A stretch of DNA of 52,974 bases from the NCBI GenBank assembly GCA_021824565.1, contig JAKAKL010000117.1, positions 1-52,974 on the forward strand, given 5' to 3'. The first letter of the stretch is position 1. Each line of letters begins with the position of its first letter. Below, piece by piece: positions 17,085 through 26,478 of the stretch. The notes beneath the pieces are model-generated. The model was not told the origin of the DNA. It made no database searches and saw only the letters and a program-made list of their open reading frames with translations. Source of the stretch: Bacteroidota bacterium. Its GTDB lineage: Bacteria > Bacteroidota > Ignavibacteria > Ignavibacteriales > Ignavibacteriaceae. A program made the translations under genes and the position numbers.

Positions 17085-18896
17085 ATGCTAAAGTATATTC
17101 CGGTTATTGCGTCTATAATATTTATTTTCGGATGCTCATCTCAAAAACAAATAATAAAATCTAATTCTGAAGCGGATCAGCAGGGAAATAAAATTACAAG
17201 GAAACTGAAGGACGAGGCACTTAGTCATTTTATAGACGGTTCGGTCGATGAAGCAAAGGAGGATTTTGCCGCCGCAATTCTGGAATACCAGGATGCATTA
17301 AGCATCGATCCAAAGCCCGGAATATATTATGCGCTTGGGAAAAATTATCTTTATCTTAACAAGCTTCCGTTGGCGCTTGCTAATGCCAAAAAAGCGGTTG
17401 AACTTGATTCAAGCGAAGTAGAGTATTATAATTTATTATCCGATGTTTATGTAACCGCAAACGAATTTGACTCTGCTGCTGTTGTGCTGAATAAAATTAT
17501 AAGCCTTGATTCCTCCGACGTTGGTTCGTATTACAGACTTGCGCGAATTTATGAAAATCAGAAACCTTTGAAGGCTATTGAGACATACAACAAAATAACT
17601 TCGATAATCGGGCCTGACTGGAGCGTACTAATCCATGTTGCTGAACTGCATGCAAGCCTAGGAGATTATAAAGATGCAGCCGCGTCGATCAAAACTTTAT
17701 TAACGCTTGATCCAAGCAATACGAGCCTCGAAAAACTATTGTCTGAATATTATCTCAAGGCAAATATGTATGATGATGCGATGAAGACAATTAACGACGT
17801 TATAACGTCAGTACCTGATGATTCTGACGCGAGGGAAAGAAAAGCTCAAATTTATATTGCGATGAACAAGTGGAAAGACGCCGCTTCGGAGTATTCTTTT
17901 ATACTTAGTCAGCCGAAAGTATCGCTGGACCAAAAAATTAGAATCGGAGCATCTTATTTTAATCGTTCATTAAGCGACAGCACATTGCTGCCTGTTGCAA
18001 AAAGGATTTTTGAGACTATCGATAAAGATACCGCAAACTGGCAGGTAAAAATGTATCTCGGAGCCATTGCTATCAACGAAAAAAATGATTCAGCGGCAAT
18101 AAACAATTTTAAAGAGGCAACCAGCCTTGCAAACTGGAATGTGGAAGCATGGGTAAGGTTGGGCGGATTGTATTTTGATAATCATAAATATGAAGAATCT
18201 GTAAAAGTAATGAGCGAGGCGATAAAATCTTTTCCAGAGGATTTTAGAGTTAATTTGATTTTAGGTCTTGCTTTATCGCAAAGCGGAAAAAGCGCGGATG
18301 CTGAAACGTATCTGAAAAAAGCCGTCGAACTTGATTCGACCGATGTAAATGCACTTTCAGCATACGGCTACACTTTGAGCCAGCTTAAACAAAATGACGA
18401 AGCTGTCATCTATTTAAACAAGGCTCTTGCAATTTCTCCAAATGACATTAATCTTCTCGGCACGCTGGGACTTATATACGACACCGAACAAAAGTGGCGT
18501 GAATGCGACAGCATCTATAACAAGGCGCTTGCAATTGACTCATCCAATGCACTGATAAATAATAATTACGCTTATTCGCTTTCCGAAAGAGGAATTAATC
18601 TGGATGAAGCTTTACGCATGTCGCAGATTGCTCTAAAAGCCGAGCCGAATAATTCAGCATATCTTGATACTATGGGATGGATATATTTTAAGCTGGGAAA
18701 ATATTCTGAAGCGGAAGAATACGTGCAGAAGTCATTAAAAATTGGCGGAGATAAATCGGATGAGCTGGAACATCTGGGCGATATTGAATTTAAATTAGGC
18801 AACAAGGATAAAGCGAAAGAGATTTGGCAGAAAGCGTACGATCTTGATAAAAGCAATCTTAAACTAAAATCGAAAATTGAAAAAGGTGAACTTTGA
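17085..18896 (+). CDS. TPR-repeat lipoprotein
   Basis: The 603-residue product has a lipoprotein signal (IIFIFGCSS, Cys about 17). It continues with TPR units from about residue 45 to the C-terminus, most clear as the repeated DAALSIDP/KAVELDS-type helices. Two arrays of clean repeats (45-240 and 350-590) are separated by a less regular stretch. It is a scaffold at the membrane, facing the periplasm. It is the first gene of a tight trio with the DUF4292 lipoprotein and the EnvC-like protein, an arrangement common in Bacteroidota-type genomes and suggestive of cell-envelope work. Confidence 0.92.
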   Translation: MLKYIPVIASIIFIFGCSSQKQIIKSNSEADQQGNKITRKLKDEALSHFIDGSVDEAKEDFAAAILEYQDALSIDPKPGIYYALGKNYLYLNKLPLALANAKKAVELDSSEVEYYNLLSDVYVTANEFDSAAVVLNKIISLDSSDVGSYYRLARIYENQKPLKAIETYNKITSIIGPDWSVLIHVAELHASLGDYKDAAASIKTLLTLDPSNTSLEKLLSEYYLKANMYDDAMKTINDVITSVPDDSDARERKAQIYIAMNKWKDAASEYSFILSQPKVSLDQKIRIGASYFNRSLSDSTLLPVAKRIFETIDKDTANWQVKMYLGAIAINEKNDSAAINNFKEATSLANWNVEAWVRLGGLYFDNHKYEESVKVMSEAIKSFPEDFRVNLILGLALSQSGKSADAETYLKKAVELDSTDVNALSAYGYTLSQLKQNDEAVIYLNKALAISPNDINLLGTLGLIYDTEQKWRECDSIYNKALAIDSSNALINNNYAYSLSERGINLDEALRMSQIALKAEPNNSAYLDTMGWIYFKLGKYSEAEEYVQKSLKIGGDKSDELEHLGDIEFKLGNKDKAKEIWQKAYDLDKSNLKLKSKIEKGEL

Positions 18897-19684
18897 AAAA
18901 ATATATTTTTATAATTTCTTATTTGTTGTTTGCAACAGCGGTAATTTTTATTTCAGGGTGCGCTCCGGTAAAGCCAACAGTTAAGCCGGAAATATTATCG
19001 GCAGAAAGATTAGTTGATAAACTCGAAGTTAACCGGCGGCGCATTAGGGCTTTTGAAGGAACCGGTTCGCTTATAATTAATTCTGACGGAGTTGAAAATA
19101 AAGCATTGTTTAAAATTACACTTGTAAAACCGGATTCAATTCAGCTTTCGATAATGGGACCGTTTGGAATTGAACTCGGTGATGCCGTTGTTGCCGGTCA
19201 TCATTATATATTTTACGATGCGCTTCAAAATACTGCTTACGAAGGCGAACTGAATGAAAACGTACTTAAGAATATTTTTAAAATAGATTTGCCGTTCAGC
19301 GATTTAATGGATGCATTTTTGGGCGCTGTAAATTTAACAAATCATCTGTATGTGAAGCCGACGAAGTATTCAGTAGACTATGATAAATATATTTTAACTT
19401 ATATTGATTCATTAAATCAGCAGAAAGATATTTATAAAGTCGATATTCGGCAGCTTGGAATAACAGATTATGACATAACAAACTTGTCGGGCGATCTTTT
19501 GTTTACCGGGAAATACTCGGATTTTGATCTTGTTGAAAATGTAGCTGTCCCATACTCCGTAAATATTAACGACAGCCAGGACGATCAAACTTTGTCTATC
19601 AAATACAAAACTATTATAGTTAACAAGCCGTATATCCATCTCAATTTCAGCATACCGACTGATGCAAACGTTATCAAATGGTGA
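18893..19684 (+). CDS. DUF4292/LolB-like lipoprotein
   Basis: The 263-residue protein has a lipobox (FISGCAP, Cys about 23). It then has the beta-rich LolA/LolB-like domain typical of DUF4292, beginning AFEGTGSLIINSDG and continuing KITLVKPDSIQLSIMGPFGIELGDAVV. The domain is predicted to bind acyl chains or lipoprotein lipid, so a role in lipid or lipoprotein handling is inferred. The start is TTG, whose last bases overlap the TGA of the TPR gene by four bases, and its own stop overlaps the next start, so expression is coupled. Confidence 0.85.
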   Translation: MKKYIFIISYLLFATAVIFISGCAPVKPTVKPEILSAERLVDKLEVNRRRIRAFEGTGSLIINSDGVENKALFKITLVKPDSIQLSIMGPFGIELGDAVVAGHHYIFYDALQNTAYEGELNENVLKNIFKIDLPFSDLMDAFLGAVNLTNHLYVKPTKYSVDYDKYILTYIDSLNQQKDIYKVDIRQLGITDYDITNLSGDLLFTGKYSDFDLVENVAVPYSVNINDSQDDQTLSIKYKTIIVNKPYIHLNFSIPTDANVIKW

Positions 19685-20943
19685 GAACAGGAATTAAAAT
19701 AATTTTTTTATTTTTCTTTTTTTTCGTGTATGCAAATCTTTTTGCGCAGCAGAAAAGCCTGATTAAGAATAAGAAAAATGAACTTGATAGATTGAAGAAT
19801 GAAATTTCTTCGTTGGAAAATCAGCTTAAAATAAAAAGCTCAAAAGAGAAAGAAACATTTGATGTGCTTGACAATTATAATCACCAAAGCTTTCTGCTTG
19901 ATAGGCTGATCAATTCGCTAATTGCCGCTGAGCAGGAAAACGAAATTGAAATTAATCAAACAGAAGCAGGCATTCATGGTTTGGAAAACGAGATAAAATT
20001 TTTAAAGAAAAATTATTCAAAGTATGTAGTTGCAATTTACAAGAGAGGACCGGTAAACGAATGGGCAAGCGTGCTAGATTCCAAATCATTCGAGCAGGCT
20101 ATATTGAGATACAAATATTTACAGAAGTTTTCTGCACAAAGAGTAAAAGATATTGCTCTGTTGAAATTGAAAAAAGAAGAATTGATTTCTGAAAAGGCGA
20201 ATCTTGAAATTGAATTAAAAGAAAAGAAGGAAATAGCAGATCAGAAACATGCTGAAGAAGAAGATCTTGATCAGAAAAAAATTGAGAGCCGCAGGATATT
20301 AGCATCAATTAAGCACGATAAAGAGTCGCTTAAAATTGAGATTTCTGCAAAGCGAAATGCGGAAATAAAAATTAGAAATCTTATCGCAAAATTAATTGAG
20401 GAAGAAAATAAGAGAAGGGAAGAAGCGGCAGCGTTGTTGAAATCCAAAAATAAACTTGCAGCTAAAAATAAAAGTGGAAAGGAATCCATAGAAAATTTAA
20501 ACAGCTACGATTTAGATTTATCTACCGCGGGGTTTTCTTCATTCTCCGCTTTGAAAGGGCGCTTGAATTGGCCGGTAGAGCGTGGTAAAATTGTAAAAGG
20601 ATTCGGCGAGAATAGAAATGAAAGGCTGAATACAGTTACTCTGAATTACGGCGTTGATATAAAAACCCGTGCAGACGAAGATGTAAGAGCGGTTGCAGAC
20701 GGAGTTATTTCGGCAATTGATTGGATACCCGGATATGGAAGTATAATAATAATTACGCACAAAGGAGATTACCGAACGGTGTACAGCCATCTCTCGAATA
20801 TTTTTGTAAAGGAAGGAGACAGGGTTAAGTTAGGTACGATTATCGGGAAAGTCGGGGAAAGCCTTGACGGAAGTATTTTACACTTCGAAATTTGGAACTC
20901 AAGAAACAAACAAGATCCGGAAGTTTGGCTTGCAAAAAAATGA
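19678..20943 (+). CDS. envC: EnvC-like murein hydrolase activator (M23 domain)
   Basis: The 421-residue protein has a signal peptide (ending NLFAQQ), long coiled coils (about 25-100 and 150-265) and a C-terminal LytM domain (about 300-420). Zinc and catalytic positions are degenerate: N323 replaces the first histidine of HxxxD (D327 kept), H371 is kept, and the final HxH reads I400-L-H402. This fits EnvC, which does not cut murein itself but activates amidases at the septum. The start is ATG 19678, overlapping the previous gene; GTG 19681 is an alternative. Confidence 0.9.
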   Translation: MVRTGIKIIFLFFFFFVYANLFAQQKSLIKNKKNELDRLKNEISSLENQLKIKSSKEKETFDVLDNYNHQSFLLDRLINSLIAAEQENEIEINQTEAGIHGLENEIKFLKKNYSKYVVAIYKRGPVNEWASVLDSKSFEQAILRYKYLQKFSAQRVKDIALLKLKKEELISEKANLEIELKEKKEIADQKHAEEEDLDQKKIESRRILASIKHDKESLKIEISAKRNAEIKIRNLIAKLIEEENKRREEAAALLKSKNKLAAKNKSGKESIENLNSYDLDLSTAGFSSFSALKGRLNWPVERGKIVKGFGENRNERLNTVTLNYGVDIKTRADEDVRAVADGVISAIDWIPGYGSIIIITHKGDYRTVYSHLSNIFVKEGDRVKLGTIIGKVGESLDGSILHFEIWNSRNKQDPEVWLAKK

Positions 20944-21075
20944 TTTCTTTTTGCCGCTTTGACTCCGAAGACTATTATAAGACCATCTGCATAATAAACT
21001 CTGCGGGAATTTTATTATAATTTTTAATATCTTCACAACTAAATTTTAACAAATAATATTGAGTTAATCTCGATT

Positions 21076-22122
21076 ATGCCGGATAGTTCAAATTCACTCT
21101 CACAACGTAAGAAAGAGCATTTGCAGTTGTGTCTTACGGAAGATGTTTCTTTTAAAGAAAAGAGAAATGGATTTGAAAATTATGAATTTAAACACTTTGC
21201 CATAACAGAAGTTGAAATAAAGAAAATTTTTTTTGATACAAAATTTTTCGATAAAAAAATAAATTATCCTTTTTTGATTTCATGCATGACCGGAGGCGCA
21301 GACGAAGCCGAGAATATTAATGCACAACTTGCGATTGCCGCTAATGAATTAAATATAGCGCTCGGAGTCGGCAGCCAGAGGCACGCGCTTGAGTCGACAA
21401 AATATCACGGTTCGTATAAGGTAATTAGGAAAAACGCGCCGGGTATTCCAATACTCGGAAATATCGGCGCCGCCGAATTAATTAAGAAGGATGTTATATC
21501 TAAGATTCAATCGCTTGTAGACTTAATAGAAGCCGACGCAATGGTTGTGCATGTTAATGCGCTGCAAGAGCTTCTTCAAAATAATGGTGAGCCGAATTTT
21601 AAAGGATTATTAAAGTCTCTTGAAAAAGTAGTTTCGCTTCTCAAAGTGCCTGTCATTGTTAAAGAAGTCGGCGCGGGCATTTCAAAGGAAGTGGCAAAAA
21701 AAATACTTAGCTCCGGAGTCAAAGGTATTGATGTTGCAGGCGCAGGCGGAACGAGCTGGGCTGGCGTGGAAATTTTGAGAAACAAAAAAAATGATGAAAA
21801 TATTTTTTGGGATTGGGGGCTGCCAACTTCCTATTGTTTAAGGAAAATACATAAATTAAAAAATGAATTTGATTTTTTATTAATAGGCTCTGGCGGAATT
21901 ACAAATGCTTTGGATTCGGCAAAGGCGTTCGCACTGGGCGCAGATATTACTGCTTCTGCAATAACTGTCTTGAAGAAACTAGACAAGAACGGTATTGAAG
22001 GAGTAATAAAATTAATCACAGAATGGTTCGACACTTTAAAGAAAATTTTATTTCTCACAGGCTCTTCATCAATTGAAGACTTGAGAAAAGGAAAAATTAT
22101 CAGAAAGGAAAAACTCTATTGA
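21076..22122 (+). CDS. fni: Type II isopentenyl-diphosphate delta-isomerase (FMN)
   Basis: The 348-residue enzyme interconverts isopentenyl and dimethylallyl diphosphate, supplying starter units for isoprenoids. It has the type II signature features: N-terminal QRKKEHL, SCMTGGADEAENINAQLA, VGSQRHALES, VHVNALQE and VAGAGGTSWAGVE, forming an FMN-binding TIM barrel. It is soluble and needs reduced FMN and NADPH. A 132-base gap separates it from envC, so it may have its own promoter. It overlaps the prenyl synthase gene by four bases (TTGA), giving a coupled isoprenoid pair. Confidence 0.96.
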   Translation: MPDSSNSLSQRKKEHLQLCLTEDVSFKEKRNGFENYEFKHFAITEVEIKKIFFDTKFFDKKINYPFLISCMTGGADEAENINAQLAIAANELNIALGVGSQRHALESTKYHGSYKVIRKNAPGIPILGNIGAAELIKKDVISKIQSLVDLIEADAMVVHVNALQELLQNNGEPNFKGLLKSLEKVVSLLKVPVIVKEVGAGISKEVAKKILSSGVKGIDVAGAGGTSWAGVEILRNKKNDENIFWDWGLPTSYCLRKIHKLKNEFDFLLIGSGGITNALDSAKAFALGADITASAITVLKKLDKNGIEGVIKLITEWFDTLKKILFLTGSSSIEDLRKGKIIRKEKLY

Positions 22123-23117
22123 CCGGGGAAAATCAAAAAATATTTTATTCTCTATATGAACATGAGAGAAAAAAAGTTGAAGCTAAGCTTAGTACAATTA
22201 TAAAAAATAGGAAGCCTGCCTCGCTGTACGGACCGGGCAATTATATACTTGAAGGCGGGGGAAAAAGATTAAGACCAATTTTAGTTCTGCTCTCGGCAAA
22301 AGCAGTTAAGAAAAATTCCTCATCTTCATTTTATAATGCAGCGATTGCAGTAGAACTTCTTCACAATTTTACTCTTGTGCATGACGACATAATGGATAAT
22401 GCCGATATGAGAAGAGGGCGTACAACGCTTCATAAAAAATTTGATATTAGTACCGCTATCCTTGCAGGCGATAGTCTTCTATCGGTGGCTTATGAATATT
22501 TGCTAAAAGACTGCAATGGAAATGCGAAAGATGTGCTTGCATCATTTACAAAAGGCCTGGTTGAAGTTTGCGAAGGTCAGAGCCTTGACAAAGAATTTGA
22601 ACTGCTTCAAGAAGTTTCGCTGAATGAATATATAAAGATGATAGAGAAAAAAACGGCGGCTATGGCTGAAATGTGCTGTAAAATAGGCGCGCAATTAGGC
22701 GGCGGAAACGAGAAAGAAATAAAAGCTCTGACGAATTTTGGCAAGAATATTGGGATAGCTTTTCAGATACAGGATGATCTGCTGGATATTGTTGGCGACG
22801 AGAAGGAGTTTGGGAAAAATGTAGGCGGAGATTTGGTGGAAGGGAAAAAAACTTATCTTCTCTTAAAGGCTTTAGAATCTGCAAGGGGAGAAGATCTTGA
22901 AAAGATAAAGCTGATCATAGAAAAAAAAGGAATCTGCCGTGAAGAAATAATATTTTATAAAAATTTATATATTAAACTCGGCGTTGTTGACGAAGCTAAA
23001 AAAGAGATTAAAAAATATTCTGCGAAAGCTTTAAGGTTATTAAACAACTTGAAACACGCAGAGGACAGAGAAATTTTTGTATGGCTCGCAGATTCACTAA
23101 TTAATAGAAATAAGTAA
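22119..23117 (+). CDS. Polyprenyl diphosphate synthase
   Basis: The 332-residue enzyme condenses IPP with an allylic diphosphate. It has the first aspartate-rich motif (VHDDIMDNADMRRGR) and the second (QIQDDLLDIVGDEKEFG). Phe lies five residues before the first Asp and Thr four before it; a bulky residue there usually limits chain length to C15-C20, so a farnesyl or geranylgeranyl synthase is favoured over a long-chain quinone-tail enzyme. The start is TTG 22119, within the stop of fni. Confidence 0.93.
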   Translation: MTGENQKIFYSLYEHERKKVEAKLSTIIKNRKPASLYGPGNYILEGGGKRLRPILVLLSAKAVKKNSSSSFYNAAIAVELLHNFTLVHDDIMDNADMRRGRTTLHKKFDISTAILAGDSLLSVAYEYLLKDCNGNAKDVLASFTKGLVEVCEGQSLDKEFELLQEVSLNEYIKMIEKKTAAMAEMCCKIGAQLGGGNEKEIKALTNFGKNIGIAFQIQDDLLDIVGDEKEFGKNVGGDLVEGKKTYLLLKALESARGEDLEKIKLIIEKKGICREEIIFYKNLYIKLGVVDEAKKEIKKYSAKALRLLNNLKHAEDREIFVWLADSLINRNK

Positions 23118-23383
23118 TGATCGAACAAACTGTAAAGATTATAAATAAAGCAGGGCTTCATACAAGACCGGCTGCAACACTTGTTAAGCTTGCTGCAAAA
23201 TATAAATGCGAGTTTTTTATTGCTAAAGACGGATTAAATATTAATGCAAAAAGCATTATAGGCGTAATGACGCTCGCCGCCGAGATGGGTTCTGAACTCG
23301 TTTTAACTTTCAACGGCGATGATGAAAAAGAAGCTGCGGCTGAGATATTAGATTATTTTAACCGAGGATTTGACGAATTGTGA
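23117..23383 (+). CDS. ptsH: HPr phosphocarrier protein
   Basis: The 88-residue protein has the active-site H15 in GLHTRPAA and S46 in NAKSIIGVM, the site that HPr kinase phosphorylates in relatives. The rest of the fold is standard length. It passes phosphate from enzyme I to acceptors. It overlaps the stop of the prenyl synthase by one base and the start of ptsI by four. No sugar permease (EII) gene is in the window, so its role here may be regulatory, which is inference. Confidence 0.96.
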   Translation: MIEQTVKIINKAGLHTRPAATLVKLAAKYKCEFFIAKDGLNINAKSIIGVMTLAAEMGSELVLTFNGDDEKEAAAEILDYFNRGFDEL

Positions 23384-25146
23384 AAAATTTTAAACAAATA
23401 TTTAAGGAAGCAGAAAATGCCATCACTGGAATTGCTGCCGCTCCCGGTATTGTAATCGCAAAAGTTTATCTATTCACAAAAGAAAAATTGGAAATAAACG
23501 AAGGCGACATAACAAATGTCGAGGAAGCAAAAAATAATTTAACTGAAGCTTTGTCTAAATCTAAAAAGGAATTGAATAAAGTCTTTGCAATTGCAAAGGA
23601 AAAGATGGAAGGCAAACGCGCCGCTATTTTTGAAGCTCAAATGATGATCCTAGATGATCCTATTTTGCTGGGAAATATTAATTCCAGGATTGAAAAAGAA
23701 AAGAAGCAGCCTGAATACATTGTGAATGATGAGATTTCGAAGTACCAATCATTGATGGCGCTTGCGCACGAAGCTTATATGAATGACCGCGCTAACGATA
23801 TTGAAGATATTAAAAATAGAATAATCAGAAATCTTCAAAAGAAAAGATGGGTTTCAAAAATTAAAAATGATATGATAGTCGTAAGTGATTCACTAACTCC
23901 GGCGGATACTATTTTGCTTTCTCGCTGCAACGTAAAAGGATTTGTTACTGACCACGGAGGCTTGACTTCGCATGCGGCGATAATTTCCAGATCTTTAAAT
24001 ATTCCTGCTGTAGTTGGGACGCATAATGCTACACGGCATATTCAAGATAACGATACAATAATTATCGACGGATTTCACGGCTTTGTTTTTGTTAATCCAA
24101 ACGAGGAACAAATTGAGTTTTATAACGCGAAACTTGAAAAGCTGATAGGGCTTCAAAAAAGTCTTGAAGAACTTAAAGATCAGCCTGCTAAAACCGTTGA
24201 CGGAAAAGAAATTCAATTAATGGCTAATGTTGATGTTACAGGCGAAATAGATTTAGTAGTTACAAATGACGCTAAAGGCATAGGGCTTTACAGAACTGAG
24301 CAGATCATTGAAGAACTTGGCGAAATCCCGAGTGAAGATGAGCAGGTGAAAATTTATTCTAATCTTTCTACACGAATATATCCAAAGCCATTGGTTATCC
24401 GTGCATTTGATATTGGCGGAGATAAATTTAAATTTTTGGATTTTACCGAGCCCAACCCGTTCCTTGGTCTGCGCGGTATAAGACTTTTACTGGAAAATGA
24501 GAAAATGTTCCGGAGTCAAATACGCGCTGTGCTAAGAGCAAGTATAAATAAAAATATTCAATTCATGCTTCCGATGATTTCTACAGTGCGTGAAATAAAA
24601 CATTCCATAACGTTAATCAACGAATGTAAGAATGAACTAAAGCATGAAAAGATAAATTATGATAAAGATTTTAAAATCGGAATAATGATTGAAGTACCGT
24701 CAGCGGCTCTTCTAACTTATGAGTTGGCTTGCCTTGTTGATTTTATAAGTATCGGAACGAATGATCTTATTCAATATCTTATGGCAGTTGACAGAGGGAA
24801 CGATCTAGTATCGGATTTATATCAGGAATTTCATCCGGCGGTAATTCGCACGCTGAGTCATATTGTCAAGGAAGCTAAGAAGGCGAAAAAGCCTGTGAGC
24901 CTTTGCGGAGAGATGGCTGCTGATACTTTGGCAATTCCGCTGCTTGTCGGACTAGGTCTAACCAATTTAAGTATTTCTCCGACAACAATACCTTACGCCA
25001 AAAGAATCATCCGGAGTATTTCTTATGAAAAAGCAAAAATTCTCGGCGAAGATTGTTATGCGTCAGCTACCGTCGGAGAGGTGACAGAAAAATTGGAAAA
25101 GTTTTTCAGAGACAATTCGATAACTAGAACAAGAAATATAATTTGA
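23380..25146 (+). CDS. ptsI: Phosphoenolpyruvate-protein phosphotransferase (enzyme I)
   Basis: The 588-residue enzyme takes phosphate from PEP and gives it to HPr. The phosphohistidine is H198 in GGLTSHAAIISRSL. The PEP-binding barrel carries GLYRTEQ, LVIRAFDIGGDK, RGIRLLLE and, near 505-512, SLCGEMAAD with the catalytic Cys. Length and order are typical of sugar-type enzyme I without a GAF domain. The start is GTG 23380, four bases inside ptsH. It has no EII partner nearby. Confidence 0.97.
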   Translation: MKNFKQIFKEAENAITGIAAAPGIVIAKVYLFTKEKLEINEGDITNVEEAKNNLTEALSKSKKELNKVFAIAKEKMEGKRAAIFEAQMMILDDPILLGNINSRIEKEKKQPEYIVNDEISKYQSLMALAHEAYMNDRANDIEDIKNRIIRNLQKKRWVSKIKNDMIVVSDSLTPADTILLSRCNVKGFVTDHGGLTSHAAIISRSLNIPAVVGTHNATRHIQDNDTIIIDGFHGFVFVNPNEEQIEFYNAKLEKLIGLQKSLEELKDQPAKTVDGKEIQLMANVDVTGEIDLVVTNDAKGIGLYRTEQIIEELGEIPSEDEQVKIYSNLSTRIYPKPLVIRAFDIGGDKFKFLDFTEPNPFLGLRGIRLLLENEKMFRSQIRAVLRASINKNIQFMLPMISTVREIKHSITLINECKNELKHEKINYDKDFKIGIMIEVPSAALLTYELACLVDFISIGTNDLIQYLMAVDRGNDLVSDLYQEFHPAVIRTLSHIVKEAKKAKKPVSLCGEMAADTLAIPLLVGLGLTNLSISPTTIPYAKRIIRSISYEKAKILGEDCYASATVGEVTEKLEKFFRDNSITRTRNII

Positions 25147-25180
25147 TAGTTGCGCTCATTAAAATTAATCTTTGTAAACA

Positions 25181-26032
25181 ATGCTGACTGTTTTAGAATC
25201 CATAAATCTATCGACTGATTATTTAAAAAATAAAGGAATCGAATCTCCAAGAATTAATGCCGAATTAATTTTAGCGCATATTTTGAAATGCCAAAGACTA
25301 CAGCTTTATCTTTCTTTTGACAGACCATTGAAAGAAGGTGAAATTTTTCAGTACCGCGAGTTACTAAAACGCCGCGGTACATTTGAACCTCTTCAATATA
25401 TTCTTGGTACTGTAAATTTTTTCGGTTTAGAACTTAAGGTTAGCCCCGCCGTTTTAATACCGAGACCGGAGACCGAATTATTGATTGAAGAAATTTTATC
25501 TCAATATCAGAATAAAGGACCTTTAAGAATACTTGACATCGGCACTGGGAGCGGCAATATATCAATATCATTAGCAAAGTTTATTCATGATTCACACGTG
25601 ACGGCTACAGATATAAGCGAGGATGCTATTTCGACAGCAAAAGAAAATGCAATTCTAAACGGAGTGGCGGAAAAAATAAATTTCATTCAGCATGATATGC
25701 TGTCAAAAAAAGAAATTGATGAAAAGGGATTTGACATAATTGTTTCAAATCCTCCTTATGTTACTGCCGATGATTTTAAAAATCTTGACAATGAATTGAA
25801 AAATCATGAACCGCAGATTGCTTTAACCGATTCTTCCGATGGATTAAGTTTTTATAAAGCTATTGCAGAATCAAAGTATCTGTTAAAGAAAGGTGGTAAG
25901 TTATTTTTTGAATTAGGCTATAATCTTTCTGATTATGTGAAAGAGATTTTGAGATCAAATAACTTTTCCAATATTTCGATAAAAAAAGATTATCAGAACA
26001 TTCAACGAATTATATATGGGGAATTAATTTGA
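25181..26032 (+). CDS. prmC: Peptide chain release factor N5-glutamine methyltransferase
   Basis: The 283-residue enzyme methylates the GGQ glutamine of release factors RF1 and RF2. It has an N-terminal helical domain (about 1-80), the SAM-binding DIGTGSGNISISLA near 120-135 and the catalytic NPPY at about 190 (VSNPPYVT). The start is ATG 25181, 34 bases after ptsI. It overlaps the dtd start by four bases. Confidence 0.95.
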   Translation: MLTVLESINLSTDYLKNKGIESPRINAELILAHILKCQRLQLYLSFDRPLKEGEIFQYRELLKRRGTFEPLQYILGTVNFFGLELKVSPAVLIPRPETELLIEEILSQYQNKGPLRILDIGTGSGNISISLAKFIHDSHVTATDISEDAISTAKENAILNGVAEKINFIQHDMLSKKEIDEKGFDIIVSNPPYVTADDFKNLDNELKNHEPQIALTDSSDGLSFYKAIAESKYLLKKGGKLFFELGYNLSDYVKEILRSNNFSNISIKKDYQNIQRIIYGELI

Positions 26033-26478
26033 AGGCATTAGTACAGCGTGTAAGTGAAGCCGGAGTTAAAGTTATTTCTGCCAATTATGAGCGGGCTGTA
26101 AAAAAAGGAATGGTTATTCTTGTCGGTATAAAAAATGGCGATAGCGAAAGGGAAGCGGAATTTGTTGCCGATAAATGCTGCTCTCTAAGAATATTTGAAG
26201 ATGCGAATCAGAAAATGAACTTGTCTATAAAAGATATTGACGGAGAGGCTTTGGTGATTTCTCAGTTTACATTATACGGAGATGCATCCCGCGGCAACCG
26301 CCCAAGTTTTATAGAAGCGGCGCGACCGGAAGAAGCAAATAAGCTATACGAATATTTTGTTTCAAGGATGCGATTAAATCTTGGCGCGGATAAAATTAAA
26401 ACCGGTCTTTTCGGTGAAATGATGGAAGTTAAAATAATTAACGACGGTCCTGTAACTTTAATGGTTGAGTCAAAATAA
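26029..26478 (+). CDS. dtd: D-aminoacyl-tRNA deacylase
   Basis: The 149-residue enzyme removes D-amino acids (and glycine from tRNA-Ala) in proofreading. The key words are SQFTLYGDASRGNRPSF in the centre and NDGPVTLMVES at the C-terminus, carrying the Gly-Pro cross-subunit motif. The N-terminus starts LVQRVSEAGVKV as in the family. The start is TTG inside the end of prmC. Confidence 0.95.
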   Translation: MKALVQRVSEAGVKVISANYERAVKKGMVILVGIKNGDSEREAEFVADKCCSLRIFEDANQKMNLSIKDIDGEALVISQFTLYGDASRGNRPSFIEAARPEEANKLYEYFVSRMRLNLGADKIKTGLFGEMMEVKIINDGPVTLMVESK

